A stretch of DNA of 64,000 nt from Branchipolynoe longqiensis (lineage: Eukaryota > Annelida > Polychaeta > Phyllodocida > Polynoidae). Of the stretch, positions 23,360 to 33,864 are shown piece by piece. Both the position numbers and the translations under genes were made by a program. The stretch spans positions 39,626,590 through 39,690,589 of the forward strand of contig CM059199.1 in NCBI GenBank assembly GCA_030323885.1. The letters are read 5' to 3'. Numbering within the stretch: the stretch's first letter is position 1; each line of letters starts with the position of its first letter. The notes below the pieces were generated by a model. The model made no database searches, was not told the origin of the DNA, and saw only the letters and a program-made list of their open reading frames with translations.

Positions 23360-23450
23360 TTAAGGCCGGAAGACCAGCGCCTTAGTGCTGAAAAAAGATG
23401 TTATTCAACTGGAATACAAATTTAAACAACAATAAACAAAAAACAAAAAA
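23360..23450 (+). mobile_element. LINE 3' tail, second copy
   Basis: GGCCGGAAGACCAGCGCC, TTAGTGCTGAAAAAAG, TATTCAACTGGAATAC and an AAC/AAA-rich tail correspond to the tail at 20036-20105. Confidence 0.5.
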
Positions 23451-23617
23451 ACATGCACAATTAATACGGCAGCTTCATAACAAAGCTGCGGCATCATTCT
23501 CTTCAATACTACCAGGTTCTATTAAATTCACTTAGTATTTCCTACACTGTATTTCCTACAAATGTGTAATGAGTGCATCAGTAGTCTAGTTCAATGTGCA
23601 GGTTCAAATCTATGTAA

Positions 23618-24305
23618 AGGCCCTGTCACAGTACAACGTAACGACATCAACGTAGGGAGAACGTGAAGAACGTTGAACTTCTCGGCATAGTATGCAAATT
23701 TGGGCACAAGTTGAACATGGATGCAGCGTAGTGGACGAGAGCATAACATCGGTAAAGCGTAGTGATACCATCATTCAACGAGAGAGGACCACATCATTAC
23801 GCTTGCGGAACGTTATGAATGTTATTCCATCGCCAGAAGAATGTTACATGACTTTACATACGTCAAAAGACGTTGAACGTGTGTTGAATGTACATTCTCC
23901 TGACAATCTCCTGACGTTCTCCTGACATTCTCCTGACATTCTCCTGACATTCCCATTACGTCGCATGGGCATTTCCCATGGTTTAATGTGGGTCAACGTA
24001 GTGGAACGTAGTTGAACGTAGTGAGCAGCGTTTGCCTAATGTCCGTTTAACGTCAGACGTTCACTGAACGTGAATAGAACGTACGGCGAACGTAAACCCT
24101 TACGTTCGAGCTACGTCAACATTTTTTAACATGTCCAAAACCTTGACGTAACTCGACATAACATGACGTAATATGACGTAGCTCAACATCAGTCTAACAT
24201 CATTATGACATCATCATAACGTAATCCAACATACATCAACGTAATGACGAAAAATCACCATGTTAGGCTCACGCTAGCTCGGTACGTCGTAGTGTGACAG
24301 GGGTA
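23618..24305. mobile_element. TIR element, family T2, copy 2
   Basis: AGGCCCTGTCACA to TGTGACAGGGGTA, with TAA on both sides (23615-23617, 24306-24308). The internal array CTCCTGACATT at 23900-23950 is the complement of the array in copy 1. Arms share GAACTTCTCGGC, GCAAATTTGGGCAC and GTAAACCCTTACGTTCG with the other copies. Confidence 0.85.
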
Positions 24306-24370
24306 TAAGTCTCTTGTAATGGTGTGATGTTGATTCATTCATCAAATTATGCCGCTTTAATACACACTTT

Positions 24371-24720
24371 GTTTTGTTTGTTTGTTGTTTTACCTCCTAG
24401 CAACATCTAAGGTCATATCAAGATGGCTACCGACTTGTGACATTGCACACTCATAGCGACTTTATAGTCCTGGTCACTGGGAAATCAGCCGCCAATACCA
24501 TGACCGGATATCCCACTCAGTCATATTATCCTGAAACTGAACCAACCATTCCTTGCCAATAGATCCTAATAATGCCGAGCACCAGGTTACGAAGTGACAA
24601 GTATCAATTTTTAAGTCATTGGTTTGATTGGACCACGGTTCAAACCCACGAAGATTCCGATCCCCCGATCTCCCAAAAGAGGAGACGGACGCTCAACTCA
24701 TCCGCCCATCCCATCTGGTT
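24371..24720 (-). mobile_element. SINE-A, full length, head type 1
   Basis: Tail complement GTTTTGTTTGTTTGTTG at the left; body; head complement CTCAACTCATCCGCCCATCC at the right. B-box complement GGTTCAAACCC is recognisable. Confidence 0.85.
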
Positions 24721-25453
24721 AGACAATACACACTTCGAATGACTCTGCTGGGAAATGCCTTATAGCCATGAATTGCATTGTTGGTCATAAAAGTGGCGCG
24801 ATATGGTTCTAAAAGTAGAAATACAAACGTCTTATTCATTAAATTGTAAGATGAAATGACGGGCGCAGGTGGATCTGTTAATCGCTTCATGATCATTATT
24901 TCCTGTGAAGAATGTGCATTAAGCAGATTAGACTTACAATATATATATAAATACATACATTAGATTATTGGTGCATGTATTATGCATTGCATATCATGCA
25001 TTGCTCACATACCAGTTTTATTCACATCAGTACAACAGTACAGTTTTATTCACATCAGCTCTAAGATGCTCATTTGCGAAATATACAAGAAATTCAAATA
25101 TTATGTACCATATATTCATATTACAATTTAATTAATCAGACATATTCAAATCTGTATATATCTGTATATATATAGCTCTAGTATATTTAGATTATTGACC
25201 ATTACAAAGAAGAGACAAGACAATAGTAATTAGTCTTTAAATACATCTGCATATATATATATATAAATTGCTTCCGACCGAATGGCGAAAGCAACCCCCC
25301 CGAGGTGGGGAGGGGGCGAGGTGCATGCTGGGAGCCCCCCCCACCCCATGAGAGGGGGGGGAAGGAACCACTACAGAGTTTATTACCCTCGATAAAGGGT
25401 TTATCACTATCCATATATATATATATCTATAGAAATATGTAATATAACTGCCG
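24721..25453. other. No gene; C/G-run tract at 25290-25372
   Basis: AT-rich DNA with TATA microsatellites near 25150, 25250 and 25410, and a run-rich block (CCCCCCCGAGG, AGAGGGGGGGGAAGG) around 25290-25372. Minus-strand frames here are low complexity. Confidence 0.5.
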
Positions 25454-25668
25454 ATGAAAATGGGAAATATTGTGCCTATAGCAGGAGTCGAACCCACACC
25501 ACTTATATTTTGGCCAAGTGTGCTAACCATCACACCACCTTGGCTCCCTGATGTCATCACCCTATCCATGCCCACCTTTATAGGTGGCACCTTGCCTGAG
25601 ACGTCAGTGCAGACTACTACACTTGTACCTCTAGAATTATAAGTCATTTACATTGATTATGCCCATAA
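25454..25668 (-). mobile_element. SINE-B copy
   Basis: Complement of SINE-B: GGAGTCGAACCCACACC (B-box complement), GTGTGCTAACCATCACACCA (A-box complement), CTTGCCTGAGACGTCAGTGC, and the leader complement TCTAGAATTATAAGTC. Confidence 0.85.
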
Positions 25669-25708
25669 GTCATTTAATGCTTACAATTATTACATACATG
25701 GAGCTAAT

Positions 25709-26407
25709 GGCCCTGTCACATTACGACGTAACAACGTCAACATAGGGAGAACGTGAAGAATGTTGAACTTCTCGGCGTAGTATGCAAATTTGGGCACAAG
25801 TTGAATGTGGATGCAGCGTAGTGGACGAGAGCGTAACGTCGGTAAAGCGTAGTGATACCGTCATTCAATGAGAGAGGACAACGTAATGACGCTCACGGAA
25901 CGTTATGAACGTTATTCCATCACCAGAACTATGTTGCTTTACGTTACCTTACGTTACTTATGTCATTAAACGTTGGCGAAACGCTGAACGTACGTTCTCC
26001 TGACGTTGTCCTGATGTTCTCCTGACGTTCTCCTGACGTTCTCCTGACTTTCCCATTACGCCGCATGGACGTTTCCACCGGCTTTAATGTGGGTCAACGA
26101 GTGGAACGTAGTGGAACATAGTGAGGAACGTTTGCCTAACGTCCGTTTAACGTCATTGACATTCGCTGAACGTGAACAGAACGTACGGCGAACGTAAACC
26201 CTTACGTTCGAGCTACGTCAAAATTTTTTAACATGTCCAAAACCTTGACGTAACTCGACGTAACACGACGTAATGTGACGTAGCTCGACGTCAGTCTAAC
26301 GTCATTATGACGTCATCATAACGTAATCCAATGTACATCAACATAATGACGAAAAATCACCACGTTAGGCTCACGTTCGCTCATTACGTCATAGTGTGAC
26401 AGGGGTA
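25709..26407. mobile_element. TIR element, family T2, copy 3
   Basis: TGGCCCTGTCACATTACG to GTGTGACAGGGGTA, preceded by TAA and followed by TTA. Same orientation and internal order as copy 2; the internal array of CTCCTGACGTT is at about 26000-26050. About 2 kb from copy 2 with a SINE-A and SINE-B between. Confidence 0.85.
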
Positions 26408-26478
26408 TTATGCACTTACACGTGGATATGCAGGTATGTTCAACAACCACACAGTGCAAAACCTGTAGAGCATCCAGG

Positions 26479-27186
26479 GGCCGTATGCAGGAGTCAGTGT
26501 TAGCGAAGCAAAACGGTGTTTGGAGGGAATTCCGGTTTAGCCGCGAAAAAATGGTATGCACGAGTCAGTGTTAGGCCTAACACCAAAGGCTTAACCGGTG
26601 TTACCTTACCCCTAAAAAATATCAGGTTTTGCGAATTTATTAGGCCCAAATCTATTCAATGCGACCATATTTAACAGAATTAGATACGCAACAAGTGAAA
26701 TTTATTCAAATTAACCCTAAATTCGAACCCTCCTTAAGGCTACCGACGCATTGGCGGCGATATTACTAGTTATATTTTCGAATCGACGAACGTAATGTAA
26801 ACAAATCGCCGCCGCTGCCAGTATGGAACGCAGCGGTGGCGGCGATTTGTTTACATTACGTTCGTCGATTCGAAAATATAACTAGTAATATCGCCGCCAA
26901 TGCGGCGGTAGCCTTAAGGAGGGTTCGAATTTAGGGTTAATTTGAATAAATTTCACTTATTGCGTATTTAATTCTGTTAAATATGATAGCATTAATAGAT
27001 ATAAGCCTAAAATATGGGTACAGACGCAGAGGGATTTCCCAAATCTATAAATAATTTCACGTTTAGCTAAAATGTAAGTGTTATGCGCTCCTGCATACGA
27101 CTTGACACAGTTCCTGACATCGGCGATAGCTAATCGGTAATAGGCTGTAACATCAAACCCCGCTAACACTGACTTCTGCATACGGG
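26479..27186. mobile_element. Palindromic TIR element, family T7, copy 2
   Basis: Left end GGGCCGTATGCAGGAGTCAG; right end complement slightly decayed. The core at about 26655-27000 is a near-perfect palindrome: over the central ~108 bp arms I count two differences, around a ~10 bp spacer near 26820. Subterminal sequence is shared with copy 1. No ORF. Confidence 0.85.
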
Positions 27187-27561
27187 CTGGCCTCGGCAAA
27201 CAGTGGCATAAGGGTAACGCCAATGGCAAATATCGTGCCTAGTACACAACTTTAATAATTGCTCATCTCAACTGGGGCCTGTTGAGGAAGCCATTCAAAG
27301 ATGCACCTGAACCCCTCATTTAAAATTACAAGTGAATGAATCAGACATATTCAATTCTACTTTAAAAATAATTCCACTTGACAGTTATGGCTGTATATGA
27401 ACCCATACATCGTTTGCATGGGTACATATAATGAGAAAGGAAAAGTAACTTTAACAAACAACTTTATTCATTGAGACAGGAAGGAGTATGGCACACCGAC
27501 CCAATCACTGTATCCAGCCCTAGTTGAGGTGAACAATGGCTGCAGTTAGATCATTATAGGA
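27187..27561. other. No gene seen
   Basis: AT-rich unassigned DNA between the palindromic element and the putative solo LTR. Confidence 0.5.
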
Positions 27562-27847
27562 TGTATAATTAATTATGCAGATATAAATAGGCGGAGTATT
27601 CCTGTATTATTATTATTTGCTATTACGTTATTCGCAAAATATAATATGTCCAATCGCTGACCTGCCTGGATTTGCCCGGGTTGCCTCCGCTAGCGCCGCC
27701 AACGGCCGTTTCCATTGTTGCTCACGCCAGGTCAGTCACTTGGCCATTGGATTTGAAACTTTTACCTGTTAGCCTGTTATTATGCTAGCCACGATGCTCA
27801 ATAAAGTGTCCGACCCAAAACTCGTCTGTGTCCCGTCCTTTGTTACA
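27562..27847 (+). mobile_element. Probable solo LTR
   Basis: Starts TGTATAATTAATTATGC and ends GTCCTTTGTTACA (TGTA...TACA ends). It has a TATA box ATATAAATAG at 27581-27590 and the polyadenylation signal AATAAA at 27800-27805, in the order expected for U3-R-U5. Flanking 5-mers TAGGA and TAGCC match at three of five positions only. No primer-binding site or gag follows, hence solo. Family unknown. Confidence 0.45.
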
Positions 27848-27957
27848 TAGCCCTACTTTATACATATAATAACTTTTACCTAGCCGTGTATAGGTTAAAT
27901 CTAGGTTCCGCATCATTCCCTGGACCAATATTGTTGTAAAGGCTAAGGCTCGAATCT

Positions 27958-28275
27958 GCGGTTGTGTAGGCAGGCTATAGTGAAATCAATACAGACAAAG
28001 AGAAAGGAAGAGCATAGAGTGTAAAGAAGGAGAGAGAGTCAAGCCTTCTGGTTTATTATTTATATGGTTACATGGGTTCATTGTAAATTATCACCCCACC
28101 CCTTTTCCCCTGAGTGCCCTCACACCCAGACCTGCCAGCACCACTATGTTTATTTACATCCCACTCAGGCACCACCAGCACTTACCTATATATAAAGTCA
28201 TGTGTTTGGTCACATACACCGAACAGTAATATAACATTTACATTCCCCCTATGCCGTAAATCAGAATTATTTTAC
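27958..28275 (+). repeat. Dispersed repeat R3, copy 1
   Basis: Shares, in order, AATCAATACAGACAAAGAG, TACATGGGTTCATTGTA, CACTATGTTTATTTACATCC, CCACTCAGGCACCACCA and ACATTTACATTCCCCCTATG with the reverse strand of 58215-58702. This copy has internal deletions. Class unknown; no ORF of note. Confidence 0.7.
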
Positions 28276-28969
28276 ATTTTGTTGATCTATCATTATATGT
28301 ATGTATTCATGGTCTCTGACTATATTCAGAAAACATGTATATATGTACGTTCTCTGTTATATTCTAGAATTGGACATGGTCCCCTTTCAATATAGCATTG
28401 CCATCTGGTGGAATCCTTCTGTACCATTAGTGACGGTGGCACTATCTTATGGTGGAGTTAACACCACTTGAGGTTATGTGGCTCAAAATGGATGACACTC
28501 TGGTTGAATTGACCAAAGATAGGAAAAACCATCAAAATTAATATGAAATATGTTTGGAAGGCACAAATAATATGCTATTAACAACCCATACATGGCAAAG
28601 CATCTGTGAAGTATGATGATGTATCTTGTAGCGTTTATTAACACAAAAATAGTGACCAGAACAATGCTAAAGCCTAACCACCATCACATTTATGTGCTCT
28701 ATAATCTAGTATGGGGATATCACCAGGGACAATACGAACTTATCAGTTCCCTTCTCTATATTAGGTATTATCAATGATCCTACTGTCACAGGAGTTAGTT
28801 CCCGCTTCTGCCTCTACGGCGCCACCTGTGAGTGGCTCGTTCCTACCCTGATACCAGCTGCATAGAGTCACTACTGTACCCAGACCTACTCGTTTAATAT
28901 ATTCCTGCCAGAGAATATGTAATCTTTCTCAGCCACTCCATTCTGTTGTTAGTCTGTTTACCATAAAAA
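28276..28969. other. No gene seen
   Basis: Unassigned AT-rich sequence; no motifs supported. Confidence 0.5.
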
Positions 28970-29272
28970 CAACTGTGTTCTCTGTGTCTGACTTTTTTCT
29001 AGGTCAGATTCCTAATCTGAAGGTTGGTGGTTCGATTCCCTGTGCCCTCACCTCTGCCAATTTGGATCTCCACCGCTGTGTATAACTTACAGTGTCATCA
29101 AAGGCCAGTTGCTCTCATACCATGTCTATGTGGTGTGGGGGGTTAAAAATCCCTTGGGTCACTCGAAGTGTAGGTTTGGGCTTTCTTTCGACAAACTGTC
29201 TAATGATGAAAACAGGTCTATTCAGACTTATCCATAATAGGCAGCATAAATCTTCAAGAAAAAAGAAAAAGT
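28970..29272 (+). mobile_element. SINE-C, head truncated or deleted
   Basis: Has GTCTGACTTTTTTCTAGGTC, GGTTCGATTCC (B box), the body CTCTGCCAATTTGGATCTCC and GGTTAAAAATCCCTTGGGTC, and the tail TAAATCTTCAAGAAAAAAG. The A-box portion present in 60498-60812 is missing between TTCTCTGTG and TCTGAC. Confidence 0.85.
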
Positions 29273-29653
29273 ATATATATATCCCTAGGGATATATATAT
29301 ATGAGTAATGGAGATACACTATAGCAATTGGATCGATTTATGAATGAAATATTATGAAACTTCGATCAATTTAATTAATCTCATTACACTCTTTGTCCTC
29401 GGGACAATTCAGGCTATCAACTAAATGAACTACATTGGAGCTGCCATTTGCTTCGACCTTTCCCCGCTGTATTTAATAGGTTCATTTTGACTTGAGCTCC
29501 CCCTCCCCACCCTCCTACCTCCTTCTTCCCAAATTACCAGGAACATAGTGTCTACTCTCACCCAACAGCCCCCAAGTCGGTGAGCGATATTAGAGGAATC
29601 AAACAGCAGAGAGCGCTGGGTTAGTGGACGCCATTCCCATCCATTATTTTTGT
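29273..29653. other. Spacer between inverted SINE-C copies
   Basis: ATATATCCCTAGGGATATAT hairpin at about 29274-29302, then unassigned sequence. Confidence 0.5.
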
Positions 29654-29955
29654 TCTTGAAGATTTATACTGCCCAGTATGGATAAGTCTGACTAGACTTG
29701 TTTTCACCATTAGAGAGTTTGTAGATAGAAAGCCCGAGCGTACACTTTTACCGACCGAAGGGATTTTTAACCTCCCACACCACATAGACATGGTATGAGA
29801 GTAACCGGCCTTTGATGACGCTGTAAGTTATACACAGCGGTGGAAATCTAAATTGGCAGAGGTAGGGGCACGGGGAATCGAACCACCAAACTTCAGATTA
29901 GGAGTCCGACCTAGAAATAAGTCAGACACTCTAACCACTCTGCCACAGAGAACAC
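29654..29955 (-). mobile_element. SINE-C, minus strand
   Basis: Complement of the family: TTGAAGATTTATACTGCCC, AGAAAGCCCGAGCGTACAC, GGAATCGAACCACC (B box complement) and TCTAACCACTCTGCCACAGA (A box complement). Forms an inverted pair with 28970-29272. Confidence 0.85.
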
Positions 29956-30261
29956 CATCATCGGAGAAGTGTCTGTGAGTGAAGCGATCCTGGTGGCAGC
30001 GGTGAGCACTATAATGCTCATAGTTAATATCAGGACAGGCTGTGCGAGATGTGATACATTGAAGGAGGGGTGGCTAGAGAGGGATGTGAGTGGAGACTGC
30101 AGTGCGGGTAGGCTGGAAACTACAGGTTCGAATCACACTAAATGTTAAGGCGTTGGTTTGACTAGGCCTGGGTTCAAACCTGGGGGTTCAAATTCTATAC
30201 CCTATATATACATGCACATATAGTTATCGATTGGTATCAATGGTTAATCCTACCTTATATT
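29956..30261. other. Spacer; short SINE-A-like phrase
   Basis: TTAAGGCGTTGGTTTGACTA and GGTTCAAACCTGGG near 30145-30190 resemble the SINE-A head/body junction, on the minus strand, but are too short for a firm call. Confidence 0.4.
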
Positions 30262-30460
30262 TATAGTCAATGATGGTGTATTGGTCTGCACTGACCTCTC
30301 AGGCAAGGAGCTGCATAGACAGGTAGGCGTGGGTAGTGTGGTGACATCAGGGATCCCAGGTGGTGTAATAGTTAGCACACTGGCTCGGAATGCAAAGAGA
30401 TGTGGGTTTGAGTCCCGCTCTAGGCGCAAAATTTCCCATTTTCGTCACCCCCACGACACT
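30262..30460 (+). mobile_element. SINE-B copy (first of a pair)
   Basis: GACCTCTCAGGCAAGGAGC, GTGTAATAGTTAGCACACTG (A box), TGTGGGTTTGAGTCCCGCTC (B box) and TCTAGGCGCAAAATTTCCC. No obvious terminal poly-A. Confidence 0.88.
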
Positions 30461-30567
30461 GGTTCCATGACCAGGATCCTGTACAAGCGACGCACTGTAT
30501 GGTTGTTGAACCTACCCTGGGTATGTATGTGTTGCTGCATTGCCTGTATGTATGTTATTGTAAGCAT

Positions 30568-30775
30568 TAAAATACTTACAATTCCAGGGGGATGAGTGTA
30601 GTGGTCTGCACTGACCTCTCAGGCAAGGAGCCGCATAGCCAGATATGCGTGGGTAGTGTGGTGGCCTCAGGGAGCCCAGATGGTGCAATGGTTAGCACAC
30701 TGGCCCGGAATGCAAAGAGATGTGGGTTCGACTCCTGCTCTAGGCACAATATTTCTCATTTTCATCACCCCCTAC
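30568..30775 (+). mobile_element. SINE-B copy (second of a pair)
   Basis: Begins with the leader ACTTACAATTCCAGGGGG and repeats the whole unit about 310 bp downstream of the previous copy; B box GGTTCGACTCC at 30725-30735. The best SINE-B copy in the window. Confidence 0.9.
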
Positions 30776-32218
30776 AAGAATGGTAATGTTCAGTGGTACA
30801 GTGAGTATAGGTTGCGGAACGATTTGATGCCTGAGCAGCAAGGTGTTGCCACACACGGATCTGAGGTTGGATATTTCACACCACTATATGAATGAGGAAC
30901 GAGTAGAGACTGAACAGCAGGTGGTCGATTCTGCCCTTATCATACTCGTATTATGCTTTACACAGCGCATAAATACTTGTTATTTCGTACAGCAAACCCA
31001 GTAGCCTAAATCGACAATGTTCCACAACAGAAAGGTCCATGTTTCTATGCTGACAAACGAATGTACTGACGAAATGAACGAAATATGTGTGATGTACAAT
31101 TAATTATAGAAATATTAACAACATAATGTGCGATATATGCTTATCAGCATACGTCTGGTGTGGTATTAATTATGTGCTCCAGTTCCTGCAAAGAATACCT
31201 CAACACTAACACTGCCTATTGTGGCCTTTAGACAGAAAACAACTCAAATAGATTTGTCAGTGTTTCTGTTGTGCCTGGACTTTTCTTGTATATATAATAT
31301 CATAAGGATTTGTTCTGGGAAATCTTAACAAGGCCACGTCATTTGGATGCTAAAACCTAACTCGGCGAAAAAAGCTACTGCAATTTCGATGATGGCCATT
31401 CTCATGCTGCTATGACAGAGAATAAGAACTTCTACTCCAGCTGTCACATTATTGTGGTTGACACCTGAGTACCTGTGGCTCAATTAGACACCGACACCGC
31501 ATATGAGTTTAAAGTTGGATTTATTTTTCTTCGATAATGAGTCAAGTAGTAAGCACATGTCAATTTTAGTAAGCACAATTAGCAGGGGTGGGCGGGATGG
31601 CAGTTCAGAGCCAGCCAGTGTCCTCCTGTGGCCGTTTCGAAGTGAGCTCTCTGCCGCTGAGACGGGCCTTATATAGCCAGTTAGTCCGCTAGTTCGAGCT
31701 AACGACCGCAGAGGGCAGGTCGGACAGGCAGAGCCAGCATTCTCGAAGTATTTACGGATCAAATAAGAAACCAGGCGGCGCTGGTGTATAAGTCAGAAAG
31801 AACCACCGGCGAAAGTAGCTAGGTGGCAGCACCTGTATTATGCTTAAGGCTGTAGAGCTATGGCGGCGATCGAATGCCAAATTACCCGTGTTGCTGAGCA
31901 TCACGAACAATGTCCGGAAGTACAGGGTCGCAGCATGGTTGGTATGGCACATCGCTGTCATCTGGCCCAGGCTGTAATTGTTGCCATTGACAGTGCTGTC
32001 AGAGCAGTGGCACTTTTGAGATGTTTAATACGCTCTGCCCATTATTCTCTCCGTCGGCAATATTGTGCTATATGAATACATTATATTAATGTTATTAACG
32101 GAGTGCAGGTAGGGCATCGTACACCAAACGCTACTATTGCCCGAACCGCTGATGGCAGCGGCATTGGCGACTTGAGTTTGCGCGCAGTGAGGCAAACCCA
32201 CCGCGAGTAGCCGCCGAG
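30776..32218. other. No gene; possible minus-strand promoter/polyA unit at 31500-31760
   Basis: On the minus strand CTATATAAGG (about 31668-31677) lies roughly 150 bp upstream of AAATAAATCC (about 31514-31523), the spacing seen in an LTR or short transcription unit, but no TG/CA boundaries or target duplication are apparent. The rest is unassigned. Confidence 0.35.
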
Positions 32219-32693
32219 CCGGTGTTGGGGTTTCCCAGGGACACCAGTTTGCGAGGGATACATCGCTTCTGCACATGCGTCAAAATCGAACAGCATTGTC
32301 ACTAACCTTATCAATTTAATATAATGTTTTCCATATGGGTACCAAACGATTTGTTTCTAGATGGTGTAATTTGAGAGATATTTGACTTCTGTATTTTCTG
32401 TATGAACATTGCTCCCGACCATTGACAATACCTTGAGTTTGACGGTACGCGTAGTGCAAAACGTTATTTTTATTCAAAGTTAATAGAATTCAAGAACCCT
32501 AACCTTATAAATTTAATATAGTCTTTATGGTAAAGATGTTTTCTATATGTGTACCAAGCGATTTGTTTCTAGATGGTGTAATTTGGGAGATATTTGACTT
32601 CTTCTGTATGAAGATTTGCTCACGGCCGTTAACAATGCATTTGAATGGAAGTGTCCCTGGCAATCTGGTGTCCCTCGGAATCCGCATCACCGG
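32219..32693. mobile_element. TIR element, family T8, CCGGTG-ended copy
   Basis: Left CCGGTGTTGGGGTTTCCC and GACACCAGTTTGCGAGGG; right end carries their complements ending CACCGG. The interior contains the ~205 bp unit (TTTGACGGTACGCGTAG, GCAAAACGTT, AACCTTATAAATTTAATATA) in about two copies. Matches the 62986-63550 element including its subterminal GATGCAGAAGCG-like words. No ORF. Confidence 0.7.
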
Positions 32694-32726
32694 CGTTAGC
32701 ACCACTAACGTTATCACTCCTGTTGG

Positions 32727-32852
32727 AAATAATGTGACTGAGTGTTATATTGGGTCATGTTGCAGGCAGCCCAGTCTCCCTGTGGAGTACCACTATATAG
32801 TCACCATAAGTGTGGAGTGTAACAAGTCGGCTGCAACCCTTGAATTACCTTA
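32727..32852 (+). mobile_element. SINE-A fragment
   Basis: AATGTGACTGAGTG, GGCAGCCCAGTCTCCC and AACAAGTCGG followed by ACCTTAGATG; the last part of the tail is replaced by the abutting minus-strand copy. Confidence 0.65.
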
Positions 32853-33062
32853 GATGTTTGTTCGATTTTGGAGTTTTACATCCTGGCAACGTCTAAGGTC
32901 ATATCAGGACCGGTACCGACTTTTGATATTGGGCACTCATGGGGAATTTATAGTGCCGCTCCAGTGGGGTACCAGACCACCTGATATCCCACTCAGGCAC
33001 ATTATCCTGACACTGAGCGAACCATTCCTTGCCATATCCTCAGGATGCCAAATGCCTGCAAA
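32853..33062 (-). mobile_element. SINE-A tail/body part, split copy
   Basis: TTTTACATCCTGGCAACG to CCTCAGGATGCCAAATGCC is the complement of the SINE-A 3' half. The remaining head half lies at 33393-33497, separated by repeat R2. Confidence 0.75.
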
Positions 33063-33063
33063 A

Positions 33064-33392
33064 CATCAAATTTTCAAAGCTAAAACACTTATCTAGATTT
33101 TATTCTATATATTTAACTTAGATACTGGTGCAATTATTAAGCATTTGTTGCTGCATAGAAGGTCGTACTAAGTCAATTTAATAGAACCTGTTAGTACTGA
33201 AGTCTATGATGTTAGAGTTTTGGCGTGCTTGCCAAAATTAATTTGGCATGTTTTAACGTCAAATACCTCCAAAGTTAGCCATTTAAATTCAAAGTTAGTT
33301 CAAACTAACATACAATAGATCATAACGATCAGCATAATGTATTTATCTCAGAAAATGGCAGAAACTCAAAAGCATCGGACTATGCAACTTTA
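33064..33392. repeat. Repeat R2 inserted in a SINE-A
   Basis: About 329 bp matching 20915-21125 (CTGAAGTCTATGATGTTAGA, TTTTGGC, TCCAAAGTTAG, TATTTATCTCAGAAAATG, CATCGGACTATGCAA). It interrupts the SINE-A body exactly between the CATCAAATTTTC and GTCATTGGTTTGA parts. Confidence 0.7.
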
Positions 33393-33497
33393 CGTCATTG
33401 GTTTGAGTTGACCATGGTTCAAACCTCTAGAGTCCGAATCCGACGATCTACCAAAACGGGAGACTGACGCTCAACTTATTCGGACACCCCGTCTAGT
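33393..33497 (-). mobile_element. SINE-A head part, split copy
   Basis: GTCATTGGTTTGAGTTGACC, GGTTCAAACC and GCTCAACTTATTCGGACACC are the complement of the type 1 head and join logically to 32853-33062. Confidence 0.75.
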
Positions 33498-33689
33498 CAC
33501 CTGACTGCGTATTTATCGCATAGAATAGATATTGCTGCCAGTGAGGTGCAATGAAACTGTCATATATTCCAAATGATTCACCCACTTTGGGATCCTTTAA
33601 CGTTTTCAAAAGAGTACAAAACATCCACTTTTGTCCCTACGTCCGCCACTACCGACGCCGCGTAGTGTACACTAAAAATCATCGATATT

Positions 33690-33830
33690 GTAGTATTCGA
33701 CAGTGATCTCTCAGGTAAGGAGTCACATTAACAGATAGGCGTGGAAAATGTGATTATATGACAGCGCTTAGGCAGTTTAATGGGGGACCTCCGACTTTTT
33801 AGTTCAAATTCCTGCCGTTCGCGTCTCCAC
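33690..33830 (+). mobile_element. SINE-B, diverged fragment
   Basis: GTGATCTCTCAGGTAAGGAG, AACAGATAGGCGTGG and a degraded tRNA-like part with GTTCAAATTCCTGCC. More diverged than the other copies. Confidence 0.55.
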
Positions 33831-33864
33831 TGAACGAGTGGGCCTATTCGGCACACTGTCACAC

